64,000 nt of DNA from Scleromitrula shiraiana (Eukaryota; Ascomycota; Leotiomycetes; Helotiales; Sclerotiniaceae): positions 248,001 through 312,000 of the forward strand of contig JABELC010000013.1 in assembly GCA_028455995.1 (NCBI GenBank), read 5' to 3'. This document shows positions 1 to 11,090 of the stretch, in pieces; within the stretch, counting starts at the first letter, position 1; each line of letters opens with the position of its first letter. The position numbers and the translations under genes are program-made. The notes beneath the pieces are model-generated. The model did not search any database and was not told the origin of the DNA. It was given only the letters and a program-made list of their open reading frames with translations.

Positions 1-965
1 ACCTTAGCCGATGCTGCATTCCCCGCCTGCGCCAAATCCCTATAAGCTCTAATCACCGTATTCTTCTCCATCAATTCAGCTTCCCTAGAAGCTCTAATCC
101 TCGTATTCATCTCCACCAGCTCCGCCGTTGCCATCTCCCCAACTATGTTATCCTTTCCCTGGACAGTTATTTCAGCCAGGACGTCTACATGCACACCGCG
201 TGGTATGCCGTCGCTGTCTAACATGGGGAGGCCTCTTTGGCCTTCGCTGGCGCTCTTGAGTGCGTCGACGATGGCTTGTGCGATCTTTCCGATTTGTTCG
301 GATGGGTTGAGTGTGATTATGTTGTTGTCGCCGGTGATGGTTAGAGGGCTGCGGATATCGAGGCGGAAGGTTGAGGTTTCGAATTCTTCGTCTTTGGATG
401 GGTAGGGTTCGGATGGTTGAACCATAGTAGGAGGCTGGGGAGTGGCTTCATGGGGCTCAGATTTAGTGATTTTCGGATGGGAGTTGAGGTCGCTGACACG
501 GTAGCTGGTATGATTAGAGATATTGTTGATGGCTGGAGGGGCTATTTGTTGTATCGGGATTTGGTGGTGCTGCGGTTGTTGTTGTACGGGGTTCAAAGAG
601 GCTGGCGGGACCATCTGTTGCATCATGGAATATGGATCGCCAAGCTGTTGTATCATGCCTTGCTGAAATTGTTGTTGTTGTTCGGGAGTGAGACCCTGAG
701 CAATATCCTGAAACTGTTGGAGAGTAATTTGAGGACCTTGATGCTGTCGAGGAACACTGGGATCTTGCCGGAATATCGCTTGTGTATTCATGCTGGAAGT
801 CGATGGTGGGAGATGGAGATTGTTATTGTTACTGAAGTGGGCGGATATTCCTTGGATGGCTTGCTGTGGATTGGTGCTTATGTTGTTCTGATGAGGACCT
901 TTCTTTGAATTAGATGGCCTTCTCTGGGAAGACTCTTGTGAGAAGGTGTCTGTACTAGACATCAT
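1..965 (-). CDS. Q-rich hypothetical protein, 3' end outside window
   Basis: One uninterrupted frame runs on the minus strand from the ATG-ATG pair at 965-960 to the window edge, about 321 codons, so the C-terminus is missing. The N-terminal half is Ser/Asn/Gln-rich and disordered-looking, with a run of five glutamines (PEQQQQQFQQG) and many Met-Gln pairs. From about residue 190 it becomes more ordered (acidic linker, then FRLDIRSPLTITGDNN and a repeated I/V-RAYR/IRASRE helix near the visible end). I do not recognise a family. Composition like this is common in fungal transcription or RNA-associated regulators, but that is inference. The large plus-strand frame at 417-908 is its antisense shadow. 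The gene lies tail-to-head behind RPN13 on the same strand, 611 bp away. Confidence 0.7.
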   Translation of the reverse strand, partial: MMSSTDTFSQESSQRRPSNSKKGPHQNNISTNPQQAIQGISAHFSNNNNLHLPPSTSSMNTQAIFRQDPSVPRQHQGPQITLQQFQDIAQGLTPEQQQQFQQGMIQQLGDPYSMMQQMVPPASLNPVQQQPQHHQIPIQQIAPPAINNISNHTSYRVSDLNSHPKITKSEPHEATPQPPTMVQPSEPYPSKDEEFETSTFRLDIRSPLTITGDNNIITLNPSEQIGKIAQAIVDALKSASEGQRGLPMLDSDGIPRGVHVDVLAEITVQGKDNIVGEMATAELVEMNTRIRASREAELMEKNTVIRAYRDLAQAGNAASAK

Positions 966-1576
966 GTTGGCCTGATAGGTTTCCTTCCTTTATGTAGTGT
1001 GGATGTGATCAATAATTGTTGTTTAGTATACAATATAACACTTGTAATGTAGAAAACCCGCTGAGAAGGGTAAATGGAGTATAGGTTTTGTTGTTGTATT
1101 TTTTTTTTTGGATATTTTGGCAAAGTAAGAACAAGCAGCTTGGAAGCAAAATCAATACTCAAATAGAAGATATATACATTCCCTTCACCTTTGTGTTAAT
1201 TACAATATTGATCTCGGATGTCAATGATCCGCTACCCGTAACATCCGAGACGAGGAAATTCACTTGATATTGCTCATCTGGTATTTTGTCTATTGTTCTT
1301 GGGTGGGGTGACGTTCCTATTGTCCTCGCCTAGCTAAGTTTGTAGACTTTGGAAGTGAGATTGAGTAGTCTCTCCCATTTGCTTAATCTGGTAGATACTT
1401 CACCTTAAACTTCAGATCATAATGATTACAACTGTAAAAATCTTTAATTTAGTCATTATGAGTTGGTATAGTTTTAAGGCCGTGATGCCATTGTATCTAT
1501 ATGAATCCATGTTGATACAAACCGTAAGGTTCCTATTTTTTGGGAGGACGCAATTTCCCGTTATCATTAAAAGACA
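966..1576. other. Intergenic: RPN13 3' region and upstream region of the Q-rich gene
   Basis: No gene is seen. It holds an A/T run near 1090-1110 and a 10-bp perfect inverted repeat (1212-1221 with 1241-1250), listed separately. Confidence 0.5.
1212..1250. repeat. 10-bp inverted repeat with 19-nt spacer
   Basis: TCTCGGATGT at 1212-1221 is exactly mirrored by ACATCCGAGA at 1241-1250. It lies about 330 bp beyond the RPN13 stop and about 250 bp upstream of the Q-rich gene start. It could form a hairpin in a transcript or be a binding site for a dimeric regulator. The function is unknown. Confidence 0.7.
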
Positions 1577-3032
1577 TTATTTCTTCTCCACTGTTCTCTT
1601 CACACCCTCGACAAATGCTTCAACTGCTTCTCCACCTCCGAGGGGAACACTCCCTCCCTTTACTAAACCATTGTTTTGTAATCTGATTCCCAAGGCATCT
1701 GAAATGCTAGGTAATCCACCATCTCGAATTGCCATAGTCAAGCTTCCCAAACTTTGATGAAATTGTGGACTTCTCAAGACTCGCTTCAAAATTGCCTTCT
1801 TTTGATCTAGGCTAAGAGCTTCTATTGCTGCTTGTGAAGTCCCCGAATTTGGTTCGGCCACATCATAAATTGATGTTGAGGATTCCTGGGCAAGAAGAAG
1901 GATTGTGGGTGGAAGGTAGCTCAGAAGATTATCGACTTGGGCAGATGTTGCGGCGTCGATCGAAGGAATAGTTACCGTATTGGGTAAAAGGTCTGGAAGA
2001 GTGGTGTAAAGTTGACCTTGTACTTGCTGTTGCATGCCAACTCCTCCAGGACCTTTCAGTGAGTTAAGAAAACTTTGAACAACCGAGGCAGCATCTCTTG
2101 GCCCCGAACCAGCACTACTCACACATCGTCAGCGCTAGGTTCATATAAAGGCCAAGCAGAACAGCTTTATAAATCAAATTCATTCGCAATGTAGCTTTCT
2201 ACAAGTACAAAAGCAATTTGCTCACTGTCGAGTTTCCCATTTGCCAAACGCCTTGATCGTGAATGCTCATGCAAGTCTAATCATTCGATGAGAAGTTAAC
2301 CTACGCTCTTCCGCCATCTGCTCCAGCTTCTCTAGCACCAGCGCCCTCTGATCTAACATCCCCACCAGTGGCGTCTGGCCCTGCTCCACCACTTGCTCCT
2401 TCATGATGCTCGGATGCGTCACCATGACCTTCAACGTCCTCCATCGTCTCGTCCTGATCATCATTTTCTCCATCAGCTCCTCTTACTTGTGCAATCTCTT
2501 GTTCAACATCAACTTCTTCGCCTTGCAATAACGTGTCCACAATCTGGCCAATTTTTAAGTCTCGGGGACTAAACCAGCTAGCATCACCATTTCGCGATTG
2601 GGGTTTCGATTGCATCCAGAATAGATATCGTTGAGAAGAGGATGAGAATTTGAGAACAAATATACGACCGTTGGTCTTCGAGGTTGGCTCGTCTCCTTGT
2701 GCGTACTCATAAGGTGCAAAATGTCCATCTGTTGGTACCATAGTCAAGTCAAGGTTCTCCTCGGCGGTCATGGGTTTGCTTCTTTCGCGCCAACAGAAAT
2801 GAACAAGCTCTTGTACGTGTTAGCTATGTCTACTCGAAAAGATTCTCAAGAACTTACCATCTTCTGAATAGAGGTAGATATAACCAGGAGTTGCTTCAGG
2901 CTTGACCTTGTAAGGTTTACTTGATGTCTATTAAAGGTGTTAGATTCGGTTGGAAACAATGAGCTCAAAAGGAGTATATACATCAACATCACATTTCCCG
3001 GCCTTGAAAGTGAGAATTGGAGAGATTGACAT
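1577..3032 (-). CDS. RPN13: 26S proteasome regulatory subunit Rpn13 (ADRM1), ubiquitin receptor
   Basis: Four exons: 3032-2982, 2927-2858, 2809-2305 and 2117-1577, giving 388 residues. The N-terminal Pru domain (about residues 1-110) starts MSISPILTFKAGKCDVD and contains the typical GYIYLYSEDELVHFCWRER and RYLFWMQ strands; in this family it binds ubiquitin and docks on Rpn2. A long acidic, Gly/Asp/Glu-rich linker (DGENDDQDETMEDVEG) follows. The C-terminal DEUBAD domain (about 240-370; LPPTILLLAQ and LSLDQKKAILKRVLRSPQFHQSL) recruits the deubiquitinase UCH37 in other eukaryotes. The first two intron junctions are well supported by frame and conserved residues. The third intron (2304-2118, donor GTAGGT, acceptor GAG) falls in the disordered linker and is less certain, though it joins the frames exactly. 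Divergent from eL6. Confidence 0.9.
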
Positions 3033-3446
3033 TTTGATGCTTTAAAAATTGTGTCTTGCGGGAAATGGTTTCGTTGTTATTTTTGTTGTTTTGATATTCT
3101 TGTAGCTACAACAATAATGGATATAGTAGCATAGAAACACCAAAGTAGCTCACTTCAGGCGGCCGGAGCTTAGCAACTTGTGGAGACACTGATGACGCTA
3201 GAACGATCGACTTTTACTCCTCAAAGTTAAGGCATCCTTCGAATTGATATCACTGATTAGATAAAGAGAGTCACATGATATACGCACAAATCTCGCTAAG
3301 CGAGTGGAAATTCGGGTGGTGCCCGAAAAAATGCAGAGGTTTTAGCCCTGGCACCGTCCTTCCTATCGCGAGAACATCGACTTCAACGACATAGCGACCA
3401 GCGACAAATTTCACGACAACAACCCCATACCGGTTCCTCCTTCAAG
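3033..3446. promoter_or_regulatory. Shared divergent promoter of RPN13 and eL6
   Basis: 414 bp separate the two start codons, so both promoters must lie here. It contains a perfect interrupted palindrome, TTCGGG-TGGTG-CCCGAA at 3311-3327, followed by TTTTAGCCCTGG. A joint control element for proteasome and ribosome synthesis is possible but unproven. Confidence 0.5.
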
Positions 3447-4318
3447 ATGTCGGCACCAGCAGCAACCCAGAAGAAGACCTTCGGAAAATCGACAAGAGAG
3501 GTTCCAACGGAGAAGGCACAAAAATACTACCCGGCCGAGGATGAATCGCAACCAAGAAAGGTAAATACAATATGGAGTCTTTAAATGCAGTGGAGAGGGT
3601 GGCAGATTACCAATTTGAGAATTGGTGTGTGTTGGGTCGAAAACATATTGGAATTTGCGATGCAATTGCACTTATATGGAAATGGAGTTATTAGATTTGG
3701 ACAATTAAGAGAATTGCCTCTTTATGGGGGAAACAGAATTTAAGGAATATCACAACTAACATCAAACTACTCAGGTTCGCAAATCCATCCGACCAGCCAA
3801 GACCAGAGAAAGTCTCGTTCCTGGCAAAGTCCTAATCCTCCTCGCTGGTCGTTTCCGTGGCAAGCGTGTCGTTCTCTTGAAGGTTCTTGAGCAAGGTGTC
3901 CTCCTTGTTACTGGACCATTCAAGGTTAACGGTGTTCCTCTCCGAAGAGTTAACGCTCGTTACGTTATCGCCACCTCCACCACTGTTGATTTGGCCGGTC
4001 TCGACCAAGCTAAGATCGACGAGATCGCAAACCCCAAGTACTTTGCACGAGACGCATCTGAGAAGAAGGCATCTGAGGAGGCTTTCTTCAAGCAAGGCGA
4101 GAAGCCAGAGGTGAGCAACATCTGTTTTGAGGATTAGGGAGACATCAAACTAACAACTTCAATAGAAGAAGCAACCATCTAGCAGCCGTGCCGCAGACCA
4201 AAAGACCGTCGATAAGGCCATCCTTTCCACCCTCAAGAAGACTCCAGAACTCGCCAGCTACCTTGGTAGCTCTTTCAGCCTACGCAAGGGTGACAAGCCA
4301 CACGCAATGGTATTTTAG
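3447..4318 (+). CDS. RPL6: 60S ribosomal protein eL6 (L6)
   Basis: Three exons: 3447-3560, 3775-4110 and 4166-4318, total 200 residues. The ATG sits in the good context TTCAAG-ATG-TCG. The core LVPGKVLILLAGRFRGKRVV and the segment FKVNGVPLRRVNARYVIATST are near-universal signatures of eL6, and the C-terminus (FSLRKGDKPHAMVF) closes as in the family. It is a structural protein of the large cytosolic ribosomal subunit and binds rRNA through its basic surface. Intron 1 is long for this window (214 bp) and lies right after the variable N-terminal extension, as is common for fungal ribosomal protein genes. I looked for C/D-box snoRNA motifs in it and saw none. Confidence 0.97.
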
Positions 4319-5033
4319 ATGTGTGTGGATGATGTTGGGGGGTTCATACCGGGAGCGGGTATATTTGGGCGCGGACGTGGGAATTTCAATCAATTTGACA
4401 AGTCGCTTCATGCATCTCGACCTTTGAATGGGCATAGGTCAGCCATTGTGAAGGGCGCTTTGTAATCAGATTTGCAATGATCAAGAAAACCACAAAACAA
4501 ACAATAAATGAATCGTTCAACCAAGTGGATGATGGTGTGAGTGAGTGAGAGACTGGAGTGATAATGGCAGTGAGTGTGTATAAACATGAACGAAATGGAT
4601 ATGGTATTATAGGATCAATGAGCAAAGACCTTCTGATTATATCTAGGGGCTGTTTATCTGCTCATCTGTGCCAAAGTCTGGAGTAGTTCTTCTATATGTT
4701 TTTCCTTAACACGCCTAATCATAGTATACAGCGAACCAGGAATTGAGACGACTATCCGGATCAATAAGAGTTCCGGTAGAGTCCTTAATTTTTGGTCGCC
4801 AATCTAACTTCTTGCTCGTGTTTCCTCCACAAATTATGTCATATTCTCATCTGATCCTCGATACATTCCCTTTCGCCACCTATGTTACATAGAAGTGTTG
4901 TTGCAAATCATAGAAGCGATCTAGACGACTAACGACAACCTTGGAATTAAAAAAATAGCCGAAGTATATAGGTAGTCTTTAACAACATTGATATATTTTG
5001 ATCAAATACAACTCGCTACCAATCACTCATCCT
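4319..5033. other. Convergent 3' regions of eL6 and DPP3
   Basis: Intergenic DNA between two convergent genes, expected to hold both polyadenylation regions. I see no gene or notable repeat. Confidence 0.5.
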
Positions 5034-7528
5034 CTAAACACCCCTTTCCGCACAACTCTTAATCATCCCCTCACAACTAGCTTCATACTCTACCAATTCT
5101 ACCTTCCCACTCTCCTCATCCAACACCGTCTTCACCTGTACAAAAACCTTTCTTGGTTGTTTGTTTCTCAACACTTCATTTCTTACCTTCTCACCCCAGT
5201 ATTCTACGGGCTCGACTGCAGTCATTTGATCGTATAATTTAACGCCAGCTTCAACATCAGCAGTTGACTTGTAGATGTGAAGTTTCTGGAGGTAGGATTC
5301 TACGGCTTTCCGACCAACGGTGGGAATTAGATCACGCTTGATATTGATGACAAGATCAGAAAGATCAGGTTTGGTATGTGTGATGGTACAGAACTCTGAG
5401 GGTGCATCGAGGAAACACTTTAGAATGGAGTAGCGTGCTTGAGAATGAGCTTGGCCCCATTTGCGACTTCGTGGATCCCACTTTTTGGATGAAATCAGTA
5501 TCTCAATAAACTAGAAGGGGTTCGGTAATACATACCATTTCTAAAGAGCCAAGACCTGATCTGGCCATGGAGAGATAGCATACGTATAGAACATCTCCAG
5601 CTTCACCAGCCATATCGGGTGTTCCATCACCGTAACCGAAAATCTTCAAGATTTCAAAGTCACAGCTGAGCGCCATGGCGATTGTTTCAGCTCTGCATTC
5701 TTCATAACTTGATGCTGTGCTACCGAAAACAGAACCCCATGTCTGGCCAGGTTTGTACCAGGTACTGATTGGTTTACCTGTGAGTGGATTGGTGGGTGGG
5801 TTCTTGATGTCGAAATTGTAGACTCCTGGTTCGGTTTCTTGGAGTAGTTTGCCGGTTCCGTGACCAAGGAGTTCGTGAACACCAACCTGTACCTCGAATG
5901 CGGGATCTCTATATTTCTGGAAGAGTGCAAGGTCTTCCTCTTTGATAAATGGTATCTTCTCATCGGGAGCCTTGGCTGAAAGAACATTGCCGAGTGAGAC
6001 ATTCTTGAACCCCTCGGATTGTCGAATATCATCATAGTTTGGCTGTGGCAGAGTTTCGTCAGTACAAGTATATCTCTCGATGTTCAGGTAGATACATACA
6101 ATGTTGATTCCTGCAGGAATTCCTCCTGTCAGAAAGTTCAAAACCTCAAGACTTGTAAAGTCTGGGCTCAAGAATTTATCTTTCTCAAAATCTTTGGGCC
6201 AGGGAAGTTTTGGAATGAGAGCCTCAGCAGCATCAACTAGAGCACCAAAGGATCGTGTTCGCTCAGCATTGACCATAGCCGCAAAACCTGAATGAAGTCA
6301 GAAAACTTATTCTAGTAGACAGTAGCGCAAGTGATGATAAAATACCTTCAAATTCAGCTCGTACACCTTGAGGATCGCGCATGGTCTCAATGAAACCAAT
6401 ATTTGACTCAACCGTTGGACCCTTATCTCTAATCCAAAATCTCTGAGAATCTTTGAACACTGCCGACGAACCTGTTTCGAAGGATTTGGCATACGCAGTG
6501 TACATATCTTTCTGGGTATTATTGGCAGCATTCTCAGCAGCCTTCTTGCAATATTCAGAGACAGCCTCCAACTCTTTTGAGTAGTCACCAAACACAATTG
6601 TCAATTTGATGCCTTTCAATGGACCACTCTCAATCACAAACTCCGTCTCTTTGCCAATATCACTGCCTTCGGCGGGCATCTTAGTAACTGCTGATGCTAG
6701 CAATAACTCAAAATTTCCCTCAGAAGTCTTCCTCAATCTAGTGTTTTCCTACCCAATACGTTAACAAGTATTGCTCAGAATGCTTACTCTAATACTTACC
6801 ACCAGCATTCCCTTGGCTTCCAAAAATTCACCCACAGCAGAAATCTCTTTCTTAGTAATATTTGGCGAGTCTGGATAATAAGCAGTCAAATGTCCATCTT
6901 CTGGAAATCCCAAATGCATCAATCCGGGCTTATCGCCAGGAAAGATAGCACCGTTAGTAGCATCGTAGTGTTTCTTCGCCTTGGGAGAAAGAGCAGCTAA
7001 AGCATCGAACACTTTGACGTCGCATCTAGGGATGAATTTTGAATCTCCGAAACTCTTATAGTTTCCCAAGTTACCAAGGAACATAGCAGCATAGTTTTGA
7101 AAATGCTTTAGGTCTTCATCACTAATACCAGCTTTCTTTTGAGCAGAACTCCAATCACCATTGCAAGATTTGTATAACTCAATGATAAAATCATAGATAT
7201 CTTCGGACTCTGGGGAGGTTTGCCTCAGGATAATTCGGGTACCCGAAAATGCAGCTCTAACACAGTGTCAGCTCATGTATCTAATATCCAGCTCGTGACT
7301 TTGACAATCAAAATGTTGAGTTTTCCGCAATCAAATCGAGTCACCTAAGATCGTGGGGTCTCTAGAGCGGCGTAAATAGTTTAGGTGTAAAGTATAGACA
7401 TACTTGCTGATATAATGAGCATAACGTTTCTCTTTGTCGGACAAGACTTCAAAATGTTTCTTGATCTCAAGTTTGACAACACTTGGAGGAGAGTCCGCCA
7501 GGTAGTTCTTGAGCTCTTGTGTATTCAT
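5034..7528 (-). CDS. DPP3: Dipeptidyl peptidase III (M49 zinc metallopeptidase)
   Basis: Five exons: 7528-7404, 7256-6800, 6748-6346, 6287-5536 and 5480-5034, giving 727 residues, the usual length for the family. The M49 signature HELLGH is at about residues 466-471 (two zinc-binding His and the catalytic Glu) and the second zinc motif EECRAE is at about 524-529. The enzyme removes dipeptides from the N-terminus of oligopeptides, normally in the cytosol, late in protein turnover. All four introns have GT-AG ends and restore phase (for example GVRAEFEG then FAAMVNAERTRSF). I chose the Met at 7528 because family similarity starts there (MNTQELKNYLADSPP), but an in-frame ATG at 7714 adds a basic 62-residue leader (see findings). 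Divergent from uL6. Confidence 0.95.
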
Positions 7529-8566
7529 TGTGGAAAATTGTCGATGAATTTGTTGTAGTCGTTGAAATGAAAAGGAAGGTATCATACCACGTTGTAGAAA
7601 GGAAAGATGGCGGGGAAGGGAGGGGCGATGCAATGTTTGAATCTGAGGTGGGGTGTTATAAAGACGGGCCAATGAATATGCATCTTTCAAATGCCCCGAA
7701 AAACATCTTGACATTATTTATTATGAGCGGCGGAATCTTCTATATCAACCTCAAAAACTTTTACTTCACCTGATACGCGTGTAATCCATGGACAGCTTGA
7801 TTATGAACTCTACCTTAGGTAGTAAGGCATATATATGGTTTTATGGACCGACCCCGTGGATCCTAGAGACCCATGCATTATCCAAACAGATGTTGTTACG
7901 GAACTTATTTGCTGTGTACACATAGGAGCTACACAAGAAGGAGCAATCAATGAAGTGGAGAGAAGAGCTCTTCAATAAGTTGGTTTCTGGGGGGGAGAAG
8001 ATTTGGACGGCTTCAAAGTCGTATAGAAATTTGGTTTTGCATTGATAAGAAATCAACATGTTCAAACCGTTTCCCCCTCACGGTTTCTAACTGAACCTCT
8101 CTAGATATGTATTACATCTAATGAGTTATGGAGGTCGTCCAAGTAACCTAATTACAACAGTCTTTAACAATGAACTGTGACCTCTTAAGCCCCTAATCAT
8201 CTCATCCCTCGAGCCGAGCTGTTCTAGATGTTGAGAATGGGCATTCTTAACACAACAATGGATATTATTACATGAAATATGGACAATACAGCATTGAAAC
8301 TAGATATTGAAAGACTGCAATGAGGAGAAACTTTCCAGGTTAATGGTCCATTTGCATTTTAACATTTCCACTTCAAAATTCACTACAATTATAGCCTCTA
8401 GTCACGTGTCGATCGGAAAAAAAGTTTCTATGGCCCTTACTCATTAGCCGAGTTTTAGCTCGCACTACAGATTTTCGATTTTCGCGATCTTGAAGACTTC
8501 TACGTAGACGACGGCCAGCACTTTACACCCTTTCGCCATTTACGACATTCGACAAATTCGGCCAAA
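7529..8566. promoter_or_regulatory. Divergent promoter region of DPP3 and uL6
   Basis: Just over 1 kb between two divergent starts. The part at 7529-7714 is an in-frame open extension of DPP3 and may be translated from the upstream ATG. The uL6-proximal part contains TTCGATTTTCGCGATC near 8475-8490. No other gene is seen. Confidence 0.5.
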
Positions 8567-9482
8567 ATGAAGTACATTCATTCCGAAGAAACTTTGACCG
8601 TTCCCGAGGGTGGTGAGTACGAGATTTTCTATTGTTGGAATGCTGAAATAGCTGAAGGGGAAGTTGGAATTGAAAGGGTGGAAGGGTCGCAATGGAGGAA
8701 TCAATTTGGGAGAGCAAATTCAGCATTGAAAGAACGATTACTGACATATATGAATTAATAGTCAAGGTCAGCATCAAGTCGCGCTTTGTTACTGTTGAGG
8801 GACCAAGAGGTAAAATCCAATTCCTACACCGATCGACAATCAACGAATTCGCATATCTAATACATACGAAATAGGTAAACTCAACAAGGACCTTAGCCAT
8901 CTTGCTGTCAACTTCTCCCAACCTAAGAAGGATACCATCAAGATCGAACTCCACCATGGTGCACGCAAGAACGTTGCCACTCTCCGAACTGTCCGAACCC
9001 TCATCAACAACTTGATCATCGGTGTTACCAAGGGATACAAGTACAAGATGAGATATGTGTACGCACATTTTCCCATCAACGTCAACTTCGAGAAGACTGA
9101 GGAGGGACAAACCCAAGTTGAGATCAGGTACGTTGGTTCTACCTGGAAGGGTTGAGGTTTACAATTGGAAAAGACTGGAACTGATAGCGAGGAATAGAAA
9201 CTTCATTGGTGAGAAGATCGTCCGAAAGGTCCTCATGAGACCAGGTGTCGAGGTTGAGGCATCAAAGAACCAAAAGGATGAATTGGCTTTATCCGGAAAC
9301 TCTCTCGAGGATGTTTCCCAATGTGCTGCTGATATCCAACAAATCTGCAGAGTACGAAACAAGGATATCAGAAAGGTGCGCAAAAAATTTCCTGGTGACT
9401 GGACTTGTTTTTGTACTGACAATTTTTATAGTTCTTGGACGGTTTGTACGTTTCGGAGAAGGGTAACATTGAAGAGGAGTAA
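8567..9482 (+). CDS. RPL9: 60S ribosomal protein uL6 (L9)
   Basis: Five exons: 8567-8612, 8762-8809, 8875-9127, 9198-9375 and 9432-9482, about 191 residues. The start MKYIHSEETLTVPEG, the segment VTVEGPRGKLNKDL and the block KGYKYKMRYVYAHFPINV are standard for eukaryotic uL6. The C-terminal LDGLYVSEKGNIEEE also fits. It is a large-subunit ribosomal protein near the GTPase-associated centre. All four introns keep the frame, and two junctions fall in the Gly codons of conserved loops. The 197-codon minus-strand frame across 8523-9116 is its antisense shadow. Confidence 0.97.
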
Positions 9483-9856
9483 ATGGGGGTAGACGTGGTG
9501 GACACCTTTTTCTTAACATTACATGATATGTACCGGGAGCAATTAAAAAGGGTTACTTTACATATTATGTAGCAGGGTGCTCGTAACGAACCTCTTGCAA
9601 CAAATCAACCAACCCGCTTGCCAAATTCAAATGTCGAAACGAAAACTCCTTGATATTACGGAATGAGTGATGGATTGGTGCCAGTGCAATAATATGAATG
9701 GAGTTATTTGTTTATGGCCAGAGAAAAGTTTTTGCCATTCGTATTTGATCCGGAGAGAAGTTTATGAGTTTTCTGGATACTTCAGAAGTCTAAAGAGCTT
9801 CAAACTTGTACGAACGAACCAGCGACATACATTTCACACTCGATTTCTCCAATCAT

Positions 9857-9981
9857 CCTGAAGAACATGAACTGGGATACCATCTGCCATTATTACCGGA
9901 TCCATACGCAAGCCCTTACCATTGATCTTGTCTAGCTTCCCCTTGATATTTTCGATAATGTGTTTATGTTTTGACAACTAG
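9857..9981 (-). other. Possible orphan exon or gene relic
   Basis: After an intron-like CTCTCTAG the minus strand reads LSKHKHIIENIKGKLDKI, then NGKGLRMDPVIMADGIPVH and VLQDDWRNRV before a stop near 9857. It reads like real protein rather than low-complexity noise and has a plausible acceptor, but I find no upstream exon in the following several hundred bases. I do not recognise the family. It may be the last exon of a gene whose 5' part is lost, or chance. Confidence 0.25.
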
Positions 9982-10900
9982 AGAGGACATTGTAATCTAT
10001 AACGACAATATAATATGATATGAATGATATGATTGCTAGTGCATACATATACCAATCAATCAAACTGTTAAACCTGGACAATACAATCAATTCATAGATC
10101 AATTGACTGATTGTGCTATGGAATAGGCTCGAAATTCTATGCTAGATATATCCAAATTATATAACCTTATGTTATGATACTCTCCAGGACAACCGTTTCA
10201 GTCTTTCTGCTCTACATAGTACATCGGATACCAACAACCGATAAGATTCTCTTTCCCCTCCTCACCTCACCTCACCTCACCTCTCTTCTCGTCTTCCCGA
10301 GATTTGTGATGTGTGTGAAGCCTCGCAATATTCAACACAGATATACAAGGCCGTTCCTCCCCTCTCTTTATTTCCTTTCATTCTATCCTATCCTATTCAA
10401 TCCATCATACAGTACCCCATTGCTGTCACCCAGTTTACGCTATGCATAATCCCCCCCCTCCCCCCATCTACTCCTATTCCCTCCTCCTTTTGCTCTCGCC
10501 TACCACGCGCTCTCCTCTTCTGGATTGTTTGTCTATCGTATGATTCCCCTCTCTTTCTCTCCCCCCCCCCTCTCTCACATATATATATATCAGTCCATCT
10601 ACAAATAAATCAAAACCAGATGGGCGTGTTTGTCTGATCTGATTTGATTTGATTTGTTTTGTTTTGTTTTGTTTTGTTTTGCTTGGTAGGTAGCCTGAGG
10701 TAGATATTATGGGTAGATAGAGGTTTTGACCCATCCATCAATTACAGCCACCATGATCAATCATACATATACAGTGTAAAGAAACACACATCCATCCGTG
10801 CTGCATATAGCTCGAAGCCGAGTACATATGTACGTGATTAATTGATTGGCGGATTCAAGTTATCATCTCCGCTTTTAGCTGAAAGTTCTATGGTTGTTTA

Positions 10901-11090
10901 TATATTATATTATATTATATTATATTATATTATATTATATTATATTATATTATATTATATTATATTATATTATATTATATTATATTATATTATATTATAT
11001 TATATTATATTATATTATATTATATTATATTATATTATATTATATTATATTATATTATATTATATTATATTATATTATATTATATTATAT
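10901..11090. repeat. (TATAT)38 pentanucleotide microsatellite
   Basis: 190 bp of perfect 5-bp units with no interruption. Because the unit is not a multiple of three and contains no stop in some frames, it creates long artificial reading frames of Tyr, Ile and Leu, which should not be annotated as genes. Confidence 0.98.

Noticed and set aside
417..908. 163-codon plus-strand frame
   Set aside because: Antisense to the Q-rich partial gene, whose frame has a natural start and is open over the whole stretch.
3561..3774. Intronic snoRNA in eL6 intron 1
   Set aside because: No paired C/D or H/ACA boxes could be seen.
8523..9116. 197-codon minus-strand frame
   Set aside because: Antisense to uL6 exons and introns.
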